From positions 186,001-250,000 of the forward strand of contig UPYI01000002.1 of NCBI GenBank assembly GCA_900538555.1: a DNA stretch of 64,000 nucleotides. The letters run 5' to 3'. Below, in pieces: positions 1-9,539 of the stretch. This stretch comes from an uncultured Porphyromonadaceae bacterium (lineage in GTDB: Bacteria; Bacteroidota; Bacteroidia; Bacteroidales; Barnesiellaceae). Positions within the stretch are counted from its first letter, which is position 1, and every line of letters begins with the position of its first letter. The notes under the pieces were generated by a model that ran no database searches, was not told the DNA's origin, and saw only the letters and a program-made list of their open reading frames with translations. The position numbers and the translations under genes were made by a program.

Positions 1-2514
1 GTTCCACGTCTGTGCGATACCGATCGCCTCGTAGGCATACACGTAAGAGTAAGGCATGTCGATAAACAGAAGGTCGCTTCCCAAACCGGGATCAGCCTGA
101 TTGCGTCCCAGATACTGTTCCCATTTTTCCAGACGGGTCATGTTCCACGAAGCGTTCAGGTTCAACATATAGCTGAAATCGCCCTGTTTGTCGCGCCACG
201 TAAGATTGGCTTCGACACCCCGGTTGCGCAACTCTCCGATGTTCATCATCGGTTTGTTATATGCGCCCGAAAGATGGATCGACATATCCGACGGACGGCT
301 CATGCCGGTAGTCAGACGGTCGTAATAATCCAACTCGGCGGAAAGACGGTTTTTGAGGAATCCCAAGTCCAGACCGATGTTCAACACGGCAGTCTCTTCC
401 CACGTATAGTTGCGGTTGATCATCTTCTTATTGATCAGACCTTTCTGTATCTCACCGTCGATGATGTAGCTGGCGGCATTCAGCACCTCCAACTGCTCGT
501 AACGGCCTACGTTGCTATTGTTACCCAAGATACCGTACGAAGCACGCAACTTACCGTGTTGCAACCACGATTCAGCCCACGGTTTCACGAACGACTCTTC
601 GGTGAAGATCCAGCCGGCGGAAGCCGAAGGAAAGAAACCGTAGCGATGTCCGGCGAGGAACTTGGACGATCCGTCGGTACGCATCGTCAATTCCAACAGG
701 TAACGGCTGTATGCGGCGTAATTGATACGGGCAATGAACGACTGCAACCCTTCTGCCGACGAAGAACCGGCTATTGTTATCTTGTCCGGGTCTTTCAGCG
801 TGGCGTCGATTTCGCCCAGCGACGAATGGATCTTGTCTCCGCTCACCGTATTTTGCAGACGGGTATGCCAGTACTCACGGCTATAAGCCGCCATCACGGT
901 GAATTGATGATGCTGTTTGATAGCGAAGTCGTATGCCAGCCGGGCAGTGAGCTGCGTCTTGTAGCCGGTAGTCGTATAATTCTCCACACCGGCGTCGCTC
1001 GCTACGTAATCGCGCACCGGCAGACCGTTCTGGAAGTTATAAGCCGTAGTAGGGATGTCCGACTTCGAGCGGAAATCGTTGTAATAGTTCAAAGAGTAAT
1101 CGAGACGTGCCGTCAGCCCCTTGATGATACGCCAGTCGAGGAACATGCTTCCGTTCGCCTCCTGACGGCTCTTGTTCGTCAATTGGTTATTGTACATCGA
1201 ATAGGGGTTGAATGCCTGCGTGTTTTCGCCGTAAGCCATCACGCCGCCGTATTGTCCGGTAGCCGGATTGTACGGGGTCATACCGGCAATGGCATAGCGC
1301 ATCTGACGGGCGTCGATGATCGACGTATATTGTCCGTCCGTACCGTATTGCATTTCCGACCAGTTGCCGGAGAAACGAGCACCTACGGTCAAGTTCGAGC
1401 GGATTTTCGCTTCATAGTTGATACGTGCATTGTATTGGGTATAATCGTTGTTCATCACCATACCCGCTTCGTCCATCACACCTACCGAGATGTAGAAGTT
1501 CGAACGGTCGTTACCTCCCGAAGCGGAGAGGTTGTATTTCTGGATCAACGAGTTGCGGAGCACCACATCATACCAGTCGGTGCTCGGATAACGCAACGGA
1601 TCTATTTTCGACATCGCCAGCCACTCGTCGATCGTACCGTTTTTGTAGCGCATGTTCGACGGGAGCGTATTCGTTGCCGCATTCTGTTGGTGCAATACCA
1701 GCGAACGGGCATAGTCGGTCATAAATTCCCACGCATGCGTAGGTACGCCGAGCGTAACCGATGCCGTAGCATTGATTTTCGGTTTCGAGCCTTTACCCGA
1801 TTTCGTAGTAATAAGGATAACGCCGTTTGCCGCACGCGAACCGTACACGGCTGCCGACGCGGCATCTTTCAAAACGGAGATGCTTTCGATATCCTCCATA
1901 TTCAAGCGGTCGAGACTGACATCGGGCATACCGTCCACTACGATCAACGGGCTTGCATCGTTCACCGTACCCATACCGCGCACAAGTATTTCAACACCTT
2001 TGTCGCCAGCCATACCGCTGCCCTGGCTGATTGCCAGACCCGGTATCTTACCCTGCAATGCCAACGAGACATTCGCCAGCGAACGGCTATTCAATTGTTC
2101 ATCTACTTTTACATTGGAGACCGCACCGGTCAGATTCACTTTCTTTTGAGTACCGTAGCCCACTACGACTACCTCTTCGATCCCGATCGATTCGTCTTCC
2201 ATAAAAACGTTGATCACGCTTTTCCCGTTCACCGGGATGCTCTGGGTCTTCATGCCCAAATATTTAACGGTCAGCACGCCGTCCGACGGCACTCCGGAGA
2301 GATTGTAGCGTCCGTTAATGTCGGTAGTCACCCCTGCGGTCGAACCCTCCACCATCACCGTCGCACCGATAATGGGTTCATTGTTCTGGTCCATGACACT
2401 ACCCGACAAATTGATGTTCACTGCCGAACCGCCTGCCGCATTCACATTCAGGACTACGCCCAAAAGCAACAACAGAAACGACATTCGCAGCTTCAAATTC
2501 GGATGTTTTTGCAT
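1..2514 (-). CDS. SusC/RagA-type TonB-dependent outer membrane transporter, 3' end beyond window
   Basis: Outer membrane oligosaccharide importer driven by TonB-ExbBD. The 838 visible residues show a signal peptide (about 1-26), a carboxypeptidase-like regulatory (CNA-B-like) domain (about 35-105, with EPIIGATVMVEG and GRYNLSGV), the conserved EEVVVVGYGTQKK stretch at 113-125, a plug domain containing LVRGMGTVNDASPLIVVDGMP and AAVYGSRAANGVILITTK, and then the start of the beta-barrel. SusC proteins are usually about 1000 residues, so the barrel end and the stop lie to the left of base 1. A SusD partner, if present, should follow there. It is the last visible gene of the minus-strand polysaccharide locus, separated from the CBM9-like gene by a strong hairpin. 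Substrate is inferred only from the neighbouring GH5 enzymes. Confidence 0.95.
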   Translation of the reverse strand, partial: MQKHPNLKLRMSFLLLLLGVVLNVNAAGGSAVNINLSGSVMDQNNEPIIGATVMVEGSTAGVTTDINGRYNLSGVPSDGVLTVKYLGMKTQSIPVNGKSVINVFMEDESIGIEEVVVVGYGTQKKVNLTGAVSNVKVDEQLNSRSLANVSLALQGKIPGLAISQGSGMAGDKGVEILVRGMGTVNDASPLIVVDGMPDVSLDRLNMEDIESISVLKDAASAAVYGSRAANGVILITTKSGKGSKPKINATASVTLGVPTHAWEFMTDYARSLVLHQQNAATNTLPSNMRYKNGTIDEWLAMSKIDPLRYPSTDWYDVVLRNSLIQKYNLSASGGNDRSNFYISVGVMDEAGMVMNNDYTQYNARINYEAKIRSNLTVGARFSGNWSEMQYGTDGQYTSIIDARQMRYAIAGMTPYNPATGQYGGVMAYGENTQAFNPYSMYNNQLTNKSRQEANGSMFLDWRIIKGLTARLDYSLNYYNDFRSKSDIPTTAYNFQNGLPVRDYVASDAGVENYTTTGYKTQLTARLAYDFAIKQHHQFTVMAAYSREYWHTRLQNTVSGDKIHSSLGEIDATLKDPDKITIAGSSSAEGLQSFIARINYAAYSRYLLELTMRTDGSSKFLAGHRYGFFPSASAGWIFTEESFVKPWAESWLQHGKLRASYGILGNNSNVGRYEQLEVLNAASYIIDGEIQKGLINKKMINRNYTWEETAVLNIGLDLGFLKNRLSAELDYYDRLTTGMSRPSDMSIHLSGAYNKPMMNIGELRNRGVEANLTWRDKQGDFSYMLNLNASWNMTRLEKWEQYLGRNQADPGLGSDLLFIDMPYSYVYAYEAIGIAQTWN

Positions 2515-2551
2515 AAGATTATTCTAAGTATAGTTTCAGAGGAGAGAAAAA

Positions 2552-2585
2552 GGGTTGCCGGCAGCCATTCTGCCGACGGCAACCC
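2552..2585 (-). terminator. Intercistronic hairpin with T-run between CBM9-like gene and susC
   Basis: A 9-bp perfect stem (GGGTTGCCG / CGGCAACCC), extended by an inner GCAG/CTGC pair, is followed on the minus strand by five T. It has the form of an intrinsic terminator, inside what otherwise looks like one operon. It may reduce or separate susC expression from the upstream secreted-protein genes. Confidence 0.6.
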
Positions 2586-2602
2586 CGAAATGCATCATGC
2601 GA

Positions 2603-3622
2603 CTACTCTTTCGTGATCTTCGACACACCTGAGCAAGCGCCGTCCTTATAGGTCTTGATTACATACACGCCGGCTGCGAGGTCTGCTACATTCATCTGAC
2701 GGCCAGCCGATTTTTTCACTTGTTGTCCCAGCAGGTTCACCAGAACGACGGTATCGAAATCGCCCTCTACGGTCAAGGTCTCTTTCACCGGATTCGGATA
2801 GAACCGGACAGCGGGTACGCTTGCCGCATGGATACCGCCGCCGACCGGCAACTCTTCGCTGCTGAATACGACTACACCGCAACCGTCCATGTTCTGATAT
2901 GCCTCGGTTTTGTCCGAACACCATACCATTCTCTTACGCCCTTTGCCGTCGTTGTCGTTATCGACGATCGTAATATCGAATCCCATGCCGTTGGGAAGCG
3001 CTTTGAAGGCTTCCACGTCCAATGCCTGATTCTTGTCGTTGATATAAGCGTTAATCGGGAAATCGTATTCCACTGTATAACCGCCGTTTTCTTTCTTCGA
3101 ATAAGCTACATATACCTGATTGTCGAGGAAGTTGTAAACAACATCCGACGGCATGTAACGGTCTTGGTCATAACCGCCTTCATCGTCGAAGTCGAATGCC
3201 AGCTGAGCATGTCCCGGGGCAATCGGAGGATCGTTCTTGCCGTTGTGGGCAGGACTGTTTCCGTCTTTCAACACATCGTTCACGTCGAAATAAACTTCAA
3301 CCTTGTCGTACATGTAATTCTGTTTCTTGTCTGCCGGATTTCTCCACAGCGGATAGTGCACATCGTCATCCACATCTACCAACAGGAAAATACTTTCGTC
3401 GGTATAATACATTTTGAAATAGGCAGTCAAAGAAGGTTCTTCCGTCTGGAACGGACGGTCGATAGCAACCGGTTCGATCGCTGCCCAAACCGGATCGTCC
3501 GCCTTACCGTCCACGTAGATCGGCGTACCTTTCTTGATTACCAAATCGGCAGTGACTTCCGCCGCGAGGTTGGGTGCGCCCATACAGCACATCGCCAACA
3601 AACCCATAGTAAACTTTTTCAT
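2603..3622 (-). CDS. Secreted CBM9-like sugar-binding protein with T9SS sorting tail
   Basis: 339 residues. A signal peptide (about 1-21) is followed by a family 9 carbohydrate-binding-type beta-sandwich (about 25-255), recognised by IYVDGKADDPVWAA near the start, FKMYYTDESIFLLVDVDDD, and YDKVEVYFDVND. The last 69 residues form a type IX secretion sorting domain: YPNP at 275-278, then VLVNLLGQQV and LAAGVYVIKTY. Known members bind polysaccharide or oligosaccharide ends; this one has no visible catalytic domain. Its place between the GH5 lipoprotein and susC suggests a surface glycan-binding protein of the locus, taking the role that SusE/F-like lipoproteins have elsewhere. The start has a hydrophobic signal directly after MKK. 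Confidence 0.85.
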   Translation of the reverse strand: MKKFTMGLLAMCCMGAPNLAAEVTADLVIKKGTPIYVDGKADDPVWAAIEPVAIDRPFQTEEPSLTAYFKMYYTDESIFLLVDVDDDVHYPLWRNPADKKQNYMYDKVEVYFDVNDVLKDGNSPAHNGKNDPPIAPGHAQLAFDFDDEGGYDQDRYMPSDVVYNFLDNQVYVAYSKKENGGYTVEYDFPINAYINDKNQALDVEAFKALPNGMGFDITIVDNDNDGKGRKRMVWCSDKTEAYQNMDGCGVVVFSSEELPVGGGIHAASVPAVRFYPNPVKETLTVEGDFDTVVLVNLLGQQVKKSAGRQMNVADLAAGVYVIKTYKDGACSGVSKITKE

Positions 3623-3659
3623 AATTGTTGTTGTTTAAGGATAATTACTAATCTCGTTT

Positions 3660-4676
3660 TTACTTCTTTAAATTGCGTTGCAGCACGTTTTTGAAAAACA
3701 CGCCCTGACGCGGAGACGGCGTGAAATCGAAATCGTCGAGCAATGCGGGCGACCAGCTCGGATCGAAACACCATACCGTGTACGAAATACCTTTGCTGTC
3801 GAAATAATCGATAATCGCATTGCCGTAGGTTTCATCGCCGACAACCGGAGTATGCTCGCCCCGTTCACCTTTGATCACAAATCCGAATTCGGTCGCCACC
3901 ACCGGATATACATCGGCTACCTTGCCGAAATCCTCCTCCCATTGGGGTTCCCACGGTTGTTCCCGTTTTTGCGGATAGGGATGCGTCACATACGCCACAT
4001 TCCGACGTGCCACCGGATTTTCGAGCACTTCGTCGAGCAGATATGCCCAGTTCATGCCCGCCACCAAATAGATCTTGCCGTCATCGACGATATTGATTTC
4101 GTCGATCAGCTGCTCCATCATCGGACGCCAGATTTCCCAGCTCAAAGGGCGTTCCACGTCGGTAGGTTCGTTAAACAGTTCATAGAATGCGACAGTCGGA
4201 TTCCCCTTGAAGTGCCCGGCAATGGTTTTCCAAAAATTCACCGTCTCTTTCCAGTCGGTGGCATAATTGAAATGCGGGTACTTGTCGCCCGGCAAATTGC
4301 CGATGGCATGCCAGTCGATAATCACATACATACCGGTTTGTGCCGCCCACTCCACACCCTCGTCGAGCAGTTTCAGATACTCTTCGGCTTTGCGGTAACG
4401 CCACGTATAAGTATGTACCGGGAAACGCACGATGTTGCAACCCCAGCGTTTCGCTTCCTGAAAATATCTCAGGTTCCACTGTCCTTCCCGTTCCAGTTTG
4501 TCGGGATCGGAAAAGCTCACACCGGTCATCCGCACCGTGTCGCCCGTTTCGTCGGTAAACACGTTGCCCGTTACTTTCAACGCAGGCATCGGCTCGGACA
4601 CGGTCTCCGTACGGGTGGCGCATGAAGCCGACACAAGGAGCAGAACCGCCGCTATATAAAACTGTATTTTCTTCAT
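3660..4676 (-). CDS. GH5-family glycoside hydrolase lipoprotein (cellulase-like)
   Basis: 338 residues with a lipoprotein signal peptide (VSASC, Cys19), so membrane-anchored. A GH5 TIM barrel follows: NIVRFPVHTY (81-90), VIIDWHAIG (118-126), the acid/base motif FYELFNEP with Glu170, the THPYP motif (231-235), and the strand-7 nucleophile motif VVATEFGF with Glu263, then VWCFDPSW. Both catalytic glutamates are present, so it should be an active retaining beta-glycanase. Many GH5 enzymes of this size cut beta-1,4-glucan or mannan; the subfamily cannot be assigned by eye. It lies 37 nt from the CBM9-like gene and 43 nt from the larger GH5 gene, consistent with one transcript. Confidence 0.88.
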   Translation of the reverse strand: MKKIQFYIAAVLLLVSASCATRTETVSEPMPALKVTGNVFTDETGDTVRMTGVSFSDPDKLEREGQWNLRYFQEAKRWGCNIVRFPVHTYTWRYRKAEEYLKLLDEGVEWAAQTGMYVIIDWHAIGNLPGDKYPHFNYATDWKETVNFWKTIAGHFKGNPTVAFYELFNEPTDVERPLSWEIWRPMMEQLIDEINIVDDGKIYLVAGMNWAYLLDEVLENPVARRNVAYVTHPYPQKREQPWEPQWEEDFGKVADVYPVVATEFGFVIKGERGEHTPVVGDETYGNAIIDYFDSKGISYTVWCFDPSWSPALLDDFDFTPSPRQGVFFKNVLQRNLKK

Positions 4677-4719
4677 CTTCTTTTTTTTATAAACTAACCT
4701 AAAACTCTCTTTTCAAACC

Positions 4720-7700
4720 TTATCGTTTCACTATCTTGTCTACGACGATCGTTCCGTCCGCCATTTGCACCTGTACGAAATAGATGCCGTCGGCAAGAGA
4801 TGCCAGACCGATTTCGGCATGCGTACCATTCACAGCCAACGAACGGACTTCACTGCCCGATGCGGCGAGCACACGCACACGTTTCATTGCCGATTCCGTA
4901 TCTATCCGCACGCAGTCGGTCACCGGATTCGGATAAACCGTCATCAGCTTTTCGCCTGCGGCTTTCACCTCTTCTATCGCACTCTCTTTATAGTCGTAGA
5001 AATATTTTTCGAGTACCCGCATCTGCGCTCTTTCCACCGTAAAGTCTTTCAGCGGCTGAACGCTTACATGGTCTGATGCATAACCGTTACCGGCTACCCA
5101 GTAAGTTCCCGACACCCCGTTTTCTTTCAGATATTCGAGAACCTCTTCGAGCATCATCAGCCAACGGGCATCGTTCCGGGGAACACCGAACTCACCGAGT
5201 ATACCCTCTGCTTCGTGCTCTTTCAACCAAGTCACATACGGTTTCAGGCGGTCGATGTGTTGCGTATCCTTGCTTACCTCCGTGTCGAAAGTCCCTTTTT
5301 TGTACAAACCCGACTTGTCGGCATCGAAATAGCAGTGGGCTTGGAACACCAGACGGTTCGACGGATCCTGCAAGGCAATCAGCGGACCGCCGGTCGTAGG
5401 CCAACTCGATGCCGAAGCATAGCTCTGACCTTCGATCACGATCGGAGTCGTCGCATCCACTTCGCGGATGGCGTTGATAGCAGCCTGTGCATACCGCATC
5501 CATACGCCTTCACCCAAGCTGTACGGTTCGTTCATGATGTCGTATCCCCAGATATTGTCATACTCCTTGAATACGTCAGCCAGTTTGCGCCATACATCGG
5601 CATAAGCCTCTTCGGTCAGCACAGCCGACTCACCGAACTTATGCTCCGTTCCGGACACCTTGTAACGGCAGTAGTTGTGCATGTCTATCATCACATACAT
5701 ACCGAGACGGCTGGCTTCGCCAATAACATTCTTCATGCTGTCCACGTCGAGCGACATATCGAGCGCACCATTCAGCTCGTGCTGCACACGTTCCCATTTG
5801 AAGGGGAAACGGATCAGCCGCGCACCTTTCGATTTGAAATAGCGGATGTCGTTCTTCGTCGGGTAGGTGTAGTTCTGACCTACGATACCCGGAGTGGCGC
5901 CACCGCATGCGCTTGCCAGATTCACCCCGATCAAAGCCGAGTTGCGGTCGGGCAACACATCCGCTTTCGAGGCTTCCGCCCAATCGACAGAGATTTTATC
6001 CTCTTCACCCAAACCGAGGAAATATTTCCCGGAAGTGGCATATATGTTATCTATATAGAAGTCGCCTGTTCCGCGGAACAGAATCTGCGTGATTTTGCTG
6101 CAATCCACCCCGCCGGCAGTCAGATCCGAAAGGGGAATATTCACATAGCACCATCCGTCGTTCTTCAATTCGGGACGCAATGCAGAGTAGAAGCCTTCGG
6201 TAGCACCTTCCGAACGGAAACCGATTTCGATATCGCCCGACGCCCCTTTCCGGTACACATTCACATGAATGTATTCCATATCCGACAAATCGAGAGCGGC
6301 ACGGGTATCGAGAGCTACTTGGCTCAACGACTCGATCTTGATAACCGCCTCGCCTTTTTCGAGCAGAGGGAAACTTACGGTCGTGCCTTCACCCGCAGCA
6401 CTTGCCGTCAGTTCGGTCATTGCGGTGTACTTGTCGGAGTAAAGCGATTTCACCACATATTTTGTCAGACGCGAAGAGGTCGTATGCGGCATAATCGGTT
6501 CGGGTGCCGACTCGATTTCGTACGTATAGTATTCTCCGCCCGGATAACCGTCGTAAGCGTAGATGTTATCGAAATAAAGTTCGCTGATAGCAAAACCCGA
6601 CGAACTCCACAACCGGATCATATTCACTTTCGTGATGTCCACACCTTTTTTACCGCCACGTTCTTTTTGGAACTCGGTAACGGGAATATCGAGTTTGTTC
6701 CAGCCGGCTTCAAGATATTGTATTTCACACGATCCTTCGTTCGTTCCGTCACCCAGACCGATATTGATCTTAGGCGTACCCAATGCAAACACATCGAAGT
6801 GGATGAATTTCATACCTTCGAGATTCACAGCCGGATCGACTTTGAGTAGCGTCCAGTTCATACCCGAAAGCAGAATCATGTCGTCGCCCTTGATCGGTGC
6901 AATCACTTTCATATCGCAATTCGGAACACCCGGATTCAGCATACTGATCGTCGCTGCACCGTCGTAGGCGTTGCTGAACAACGAAACCACTTTGTCGGCG
7001 GCATGTTCGGGAGTTTCTGCCGACTCTTTCGGTGCGGTAGGATATTCGGGGTTATCGCCCGTCTCGCTATCGCCGTAAGCATACAGGTTGTCGATAAACA
7101 CATTCTGTTGTGAACCGGCATTGTTGATAATACGGAACTGTGTCACGGCATTCAGCGTAGAGCCGTCGGTCTTGAACTCGCTCAACGGAATGTCGAGGTA
7201 GTTCCACCCGGAATCCAGCACTTTCGAAATCGTTACGCCCTTGCCGTCGTCGAAACGGAATTTCAACGTCGAATTGCCCGATTCACGAACCACGAAAATA
7301 TCCACGTGCAAATGGTCGCGGTCGTCGATATTTACCGGTTTGAAATTCAAGTTTGCCCAGTGGTTCAGTCCGCCCTCGATCTTCATGATGCGTTCGGTCG
7401 GCGACACGCTCAACACCTTCAACATACCCGTACCGGTCAGATTGGTAATCTCGGTAATGTTGGTATAGGCATCGCTGAATATCGACTTCACCTTGGCAGC
7501 ATCGTGCGTAGGCGCGGGAGCCATCGTCTCCGGCATTTGCGGATCGAGCGACGCCCCTGCTTTACCGAAAGCATAGATGTTATCGATATAGACCGTACGT
7601 TGGTAACCGCCGTTGTTGATCAGATCGATATGGTCGATCTTGTTCAGTGCCGGAGGGGTCAGCGAATTGGTGAAATCGCCCAGATCCACTTGCACCCGGT

Positions 7701-8121
7701 TCCAGCCTTCCGCCAATTTCGGGGTGATGATCACCGCCGACGTACCGCTGGCAAATTGCAACTTGCAGTCGAACGCACCTTTTACCACATAAATATCCAG
7801 ATTCAACGCGCCGTATCGGCTGAGATCTACCGCCGAAGTAAAATTGATACTTGCCCAACCGTTCAGTGCATTCTCGATATACACCAACTTTTTACCGGCA
7901 ACCTCTTTCACCTCGCCGACCTTTGCACCTGCGGTATTGAGCACACTCTTCACGCCGGTGACAGCCGTATAGGCAGAGCTGCTGTGCATCGCCAATACCT
8001 CGTCGGCTGCATGTGTCGGCGCATCCAAAAATTCGGCAGGCGGGTTAGCCACCTCCGCACGGGCACTCCACATACCCGCCAACAGGAACAACGCCGTGAA
8101 TAAATTCGTCAGTCGTTTCAT
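4720..8121 (-). CDS. Four-module GH5 endoglucanase-like protein with T9SS sorting tail
   Basis: 1133 residues. Signal peptide (about 1-22). Four copies of a roughly 155-residue beta-sandwich-like module at about 30-188, 200-351, 370-524 and 545-695, each opening with a form of H-A-A-x-x-V-x-S-x-[FY]-S-[DN]-x-Y and closing with DNIYA or DNLYA. A GH5 barrel follows (about 725-1040): RLIRFPFKWERV, MYVMIDMHNY, acid/base Glu865 in YDIMNEP, nucleophile Glu977 in ILGEFGVPR, and GTYWVAGN. The T9SS type A tail starts at VYPNPV (about 1062) and ends with GIYFVQVQMADG. Expected role: cell-surface endo-beta-glucanase held on polymer by repeated binding modules. Module function as carbohydrate binding is inference from fusion and context. 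The two downstream-facing neighbours carry two and one copies of the same module. Confidence 0.88.
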   Translation of the reverse strand: MKRLTNLFTALFLLAGMWSARAEVANPPAEFLDAPTHAADEVLAMHSSSAYTAVTGVKSVLNTAGAKVGEVKEVAGKKLVYIENALNGWASINFTSAVDLSRYGALNLDIYVVKGAFDCKLQFASGTSAVIITPKLAEGWNRVQVDLGDFTNSLTPPALNKIDHIDLINNGGYQRTVYIDNIYAFGKAGASLDPQMPETMAPAPTHDAAKVKSIFSDAYTNITEITNLTGTGMLKVLSVSPTERIMKIEGGLNHWANLNFKPVNIDDRDHLHVDIFVVRESGNSTLKFRFDDGKGVTISKVLDSGWNYLDIPLSEFKTDGSTLNAVTQFRIINNAGSQQNVFIDNLYAYGDSETGDNPEYPTAPKESAETPEHAADKVVSLFSNAYDGAATISMLNPGVPNCDMKVIAPIKGDDMILLSGMNWTLLKVDPAVNLEGMKFIHFDVFALGTPKINIGLGDGTNEGSCEIQYLEAGWNKLDIPVTEFQKERGGKKGVDITKVNMIRLWSSSGFAISELYFDNIYAYDGYPGGEYYTYEIESAPEPIMPHTTSSRLTKYVVKSLYSDKYTAMTELTASAAGEGTTVSFPLLEKGEAVIKIESLSQVALDTRAALDLSDMEYIHVNVYRKGASGDIEIGFRSEGATEGFYSALRPELKNDGWCYVNIPLSDLTAGGVDCSKITQILFRGTGDFYIDNIYATSGKYFLGLGEEDKISVDWAEASKADVLPDRNSALIGVNLASACGGATPGIVGQNYTYPTKNDIRYFKSKGARLIRFPFKWERVQHELNGALDMSLDVDSMKNVIGEASRLGMYVMIDMHNYCRYKVSGTEHKFGESAVLTEEAYADVWRKLADVFKEYDNIWGYDIMNEPYSLGEGVWMRYAQAAINAIREVDATTPIVIEGQSYASASSWPTTGGPLIALQDPSNRLVFQAHCYFDADKSGLYKKGTFDTEVSKDTQHIDRLKPYVTWLKEHEAEGILGEFGVPRNDARWLMMLEEVLEYLKENGVSGTYWVAGNGYASDHVSVQPLKDFTVERAQMRVLEKYFYDYKESAIEEVKAAGEKLMTVYPNPVTDCVRIDTESAMKRVRVLAASGSEVRSLAVNGTHAEIGLASLADGIYFVQVQMADGTIVVDKIVKR

Positions 8122-8148
8122 ATTTTTCCTAATTCTTATTTAATTACA

Positions 8149-9516
8149 TTACATACAGAAAACTTTTTTGGTCAGCTGTTCGCCATCAGCCATCTCAATC
8201 CGGATCAAATAAATTCCGGCAGCATCATCGGGCAAACCGACTGTGGCTTGCGCTCCGGCAACATCCTGCACCAACAAGGTCTTACCAGTTGCATCGAATA
8301 GATGTACACGGGTCATTTCCACATCCGACGACAACACAACACTATGTCCGGCAATCTTCATGACCACCTCGTTTTTCCGGTTGATGTCCACTCCTGTCGG
8401 CGTTGATTTGTAGAAATAAATGTTATCGAGAAAGAATGTACGGGAGCCTCCCCCTTTTTCAAAGAACCAGAACTTGTTGATCTGTGTGAAATCGGGAGTA
8501 GTCGTACCGATATTCTCCATGAAATACTCCAACGAAAGATCCACCTGATTCCACTGTTCCAAATCCGAAACAGTAGCAATCGCAAAATTTCCTTTGCTGG
8601 CTCCATTCAACGTAATTCGCATCGGAATCGACTTGCCGATCGGGAACACATCGAAATGCAGACAATCATATTCGGTGATGTCCACCGCCTGATTAAACGT
8701 CAATCCGTGTTCTCCGCCTTTCGTCCCTTTGGCAAATATGATCCGGTCGATCCCGGCTTCCGGATCGAACACAAAGCCCTTGAATACTTTCTTGTCGTTC
8801 ATCTGCGAAAGCGTACCGCCGATTTCACCGGGATAGGCATCCGTAAAGATCGGCAATACATTCTCCGCAGCATGAAGCGGGGTCGGAGCCGGTTCGGTAG
8901 GATAAACCTCCATATCGCTATGCATCGATTTGCAAGCATAAATGTTGTCTATATACAAAGTACGTAAACCTTCTCCTACGAAATTGATTTGCGAGACAGA
9001 TGTCAAATCGGGCACTGTTGCCAACAATTTGAAATCATTCAAATCATACTCCAAACGATTCCACCCTGTTTTTACCTGCAATGAAAGTTGCTGAGGTTTA
9101 CCCGCACCATTCAAACGGATGCTCAAATTGAACGCATTCTTCTCCACGGCATACACATCGATAAAAAATGTATTGTAGCCGGAGAGGTCGAGCGGCTCAT
9201 CAAACATCATATAACAAGCATCCGTCTTCACTTCGGACGAACTGCCAATCATGACATGATACATCTTATTGCCCAATATCTCCATTTCCTCCGCCTCTGT
9301 CCCGTTCAATATCGTAGCCACCTCGGGAGCAACCGTATAAGAGTCGCTATAAATAGCCAATACATCTTCGGGAACATGCACGGGAGCGTCCAGCAACGAT
9401 TCCGGCGGATTGGGCGATTGTGCCATCACCACATTCGATCCCCACATAAGGACAGGAAGTATGGCGAATACGGATAATCTTTTCATTTTCATTTTCATTT
9501 TCATTTTCATTTTCAT
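8149..9516 (-). CDS. Two-module putative glycan-binding protein with T9SS-like tail
   Basis: 455 residues with no recognisable catalytic domain. After an unusual (Met-Lys)6 start and a hydrophobic signal segment come two copies of the module found in the adjacent GH5 protein, at about 42-195 (VLAIYSDSY ... LYIDNIYA) and 210-370 (VLPIFTDAY ... FFLDNIYFYK). The C-terminal 70 residues match the late part of a T9SS sorting domain (VHLFDATGKTLL, GIYLIRIEMADG), but the usual YPNP opening is missing. Probably a secreted or surface-attached polysaccharide-binding protein. The first of six in-frame ATG codons is used as start here; any of the six could initiate, and all give a basic n-region of different length. 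It sits 27 nt upstream of the GH5 gene. Confidence 0.8.
   Translation of the reverse strand: MKMKMKMKMKMKRLSVFAILPVLMWGSNVVMAQSPNPPESLLDAPVHVPEDVLAIYSDSYTVAPEVATILNGTEAEEMEILGNKMYHVMIGSSSEVKTDACYMMFDEPLDLSGYNTFFIDVYAVEKNAFNLSIRLNGAGKPQQLSLQVKTGWNRLEYDLNDFKLLATVPDLTSVSQINFVGEGLRTLYIDNIYACKSMHSDMEVYPTEPAPTPLHAAENVLPIFTDAYPGEIGGTLSQMNDKKVFKGFVFDPEAGIDRIIFAKGTKGGEHGLTFNQAVDITEYDCLHFDVFPIGKSIPMRITLNGASKGNFAIATVSDLEQWNQVDLSLEYFMENIGTTTPDFTQINKFWFFEKGGGSRTFFLDNIYFYKSTPTGVDINRKNEVVMKIAGHSVVLSSDVEMTRVHLFDATGKTLLVQDVAGAQATVGLPDDAAGIYLIRIEMADGEQLTKKVFCM
9481..9516 (-). repeat. (ATGAAA)6 tandem hexanucleotide at the start of the two-module gene
   Basis: Six uninterrupted ATGAAA units (minus strand) encode Met-Lys six times and supply six alternative start codons. 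Because the unit is 6 nt, gain or loss of units would keep the frame but change the number of start codons and the positive charge of the signal peptide. Confidence 0.9.
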
Positions 9517-9539
9517 TCAGGTATTAGATACGTAGTATT

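Noticed and set aside
274..2616. 780-codon open frame on the plus strand
   Set aside because: It is the antisense of susC. The susC frame has strong family motifs, and long antisense frames occur all over this window because codon use avoids the reverse stop triplets.
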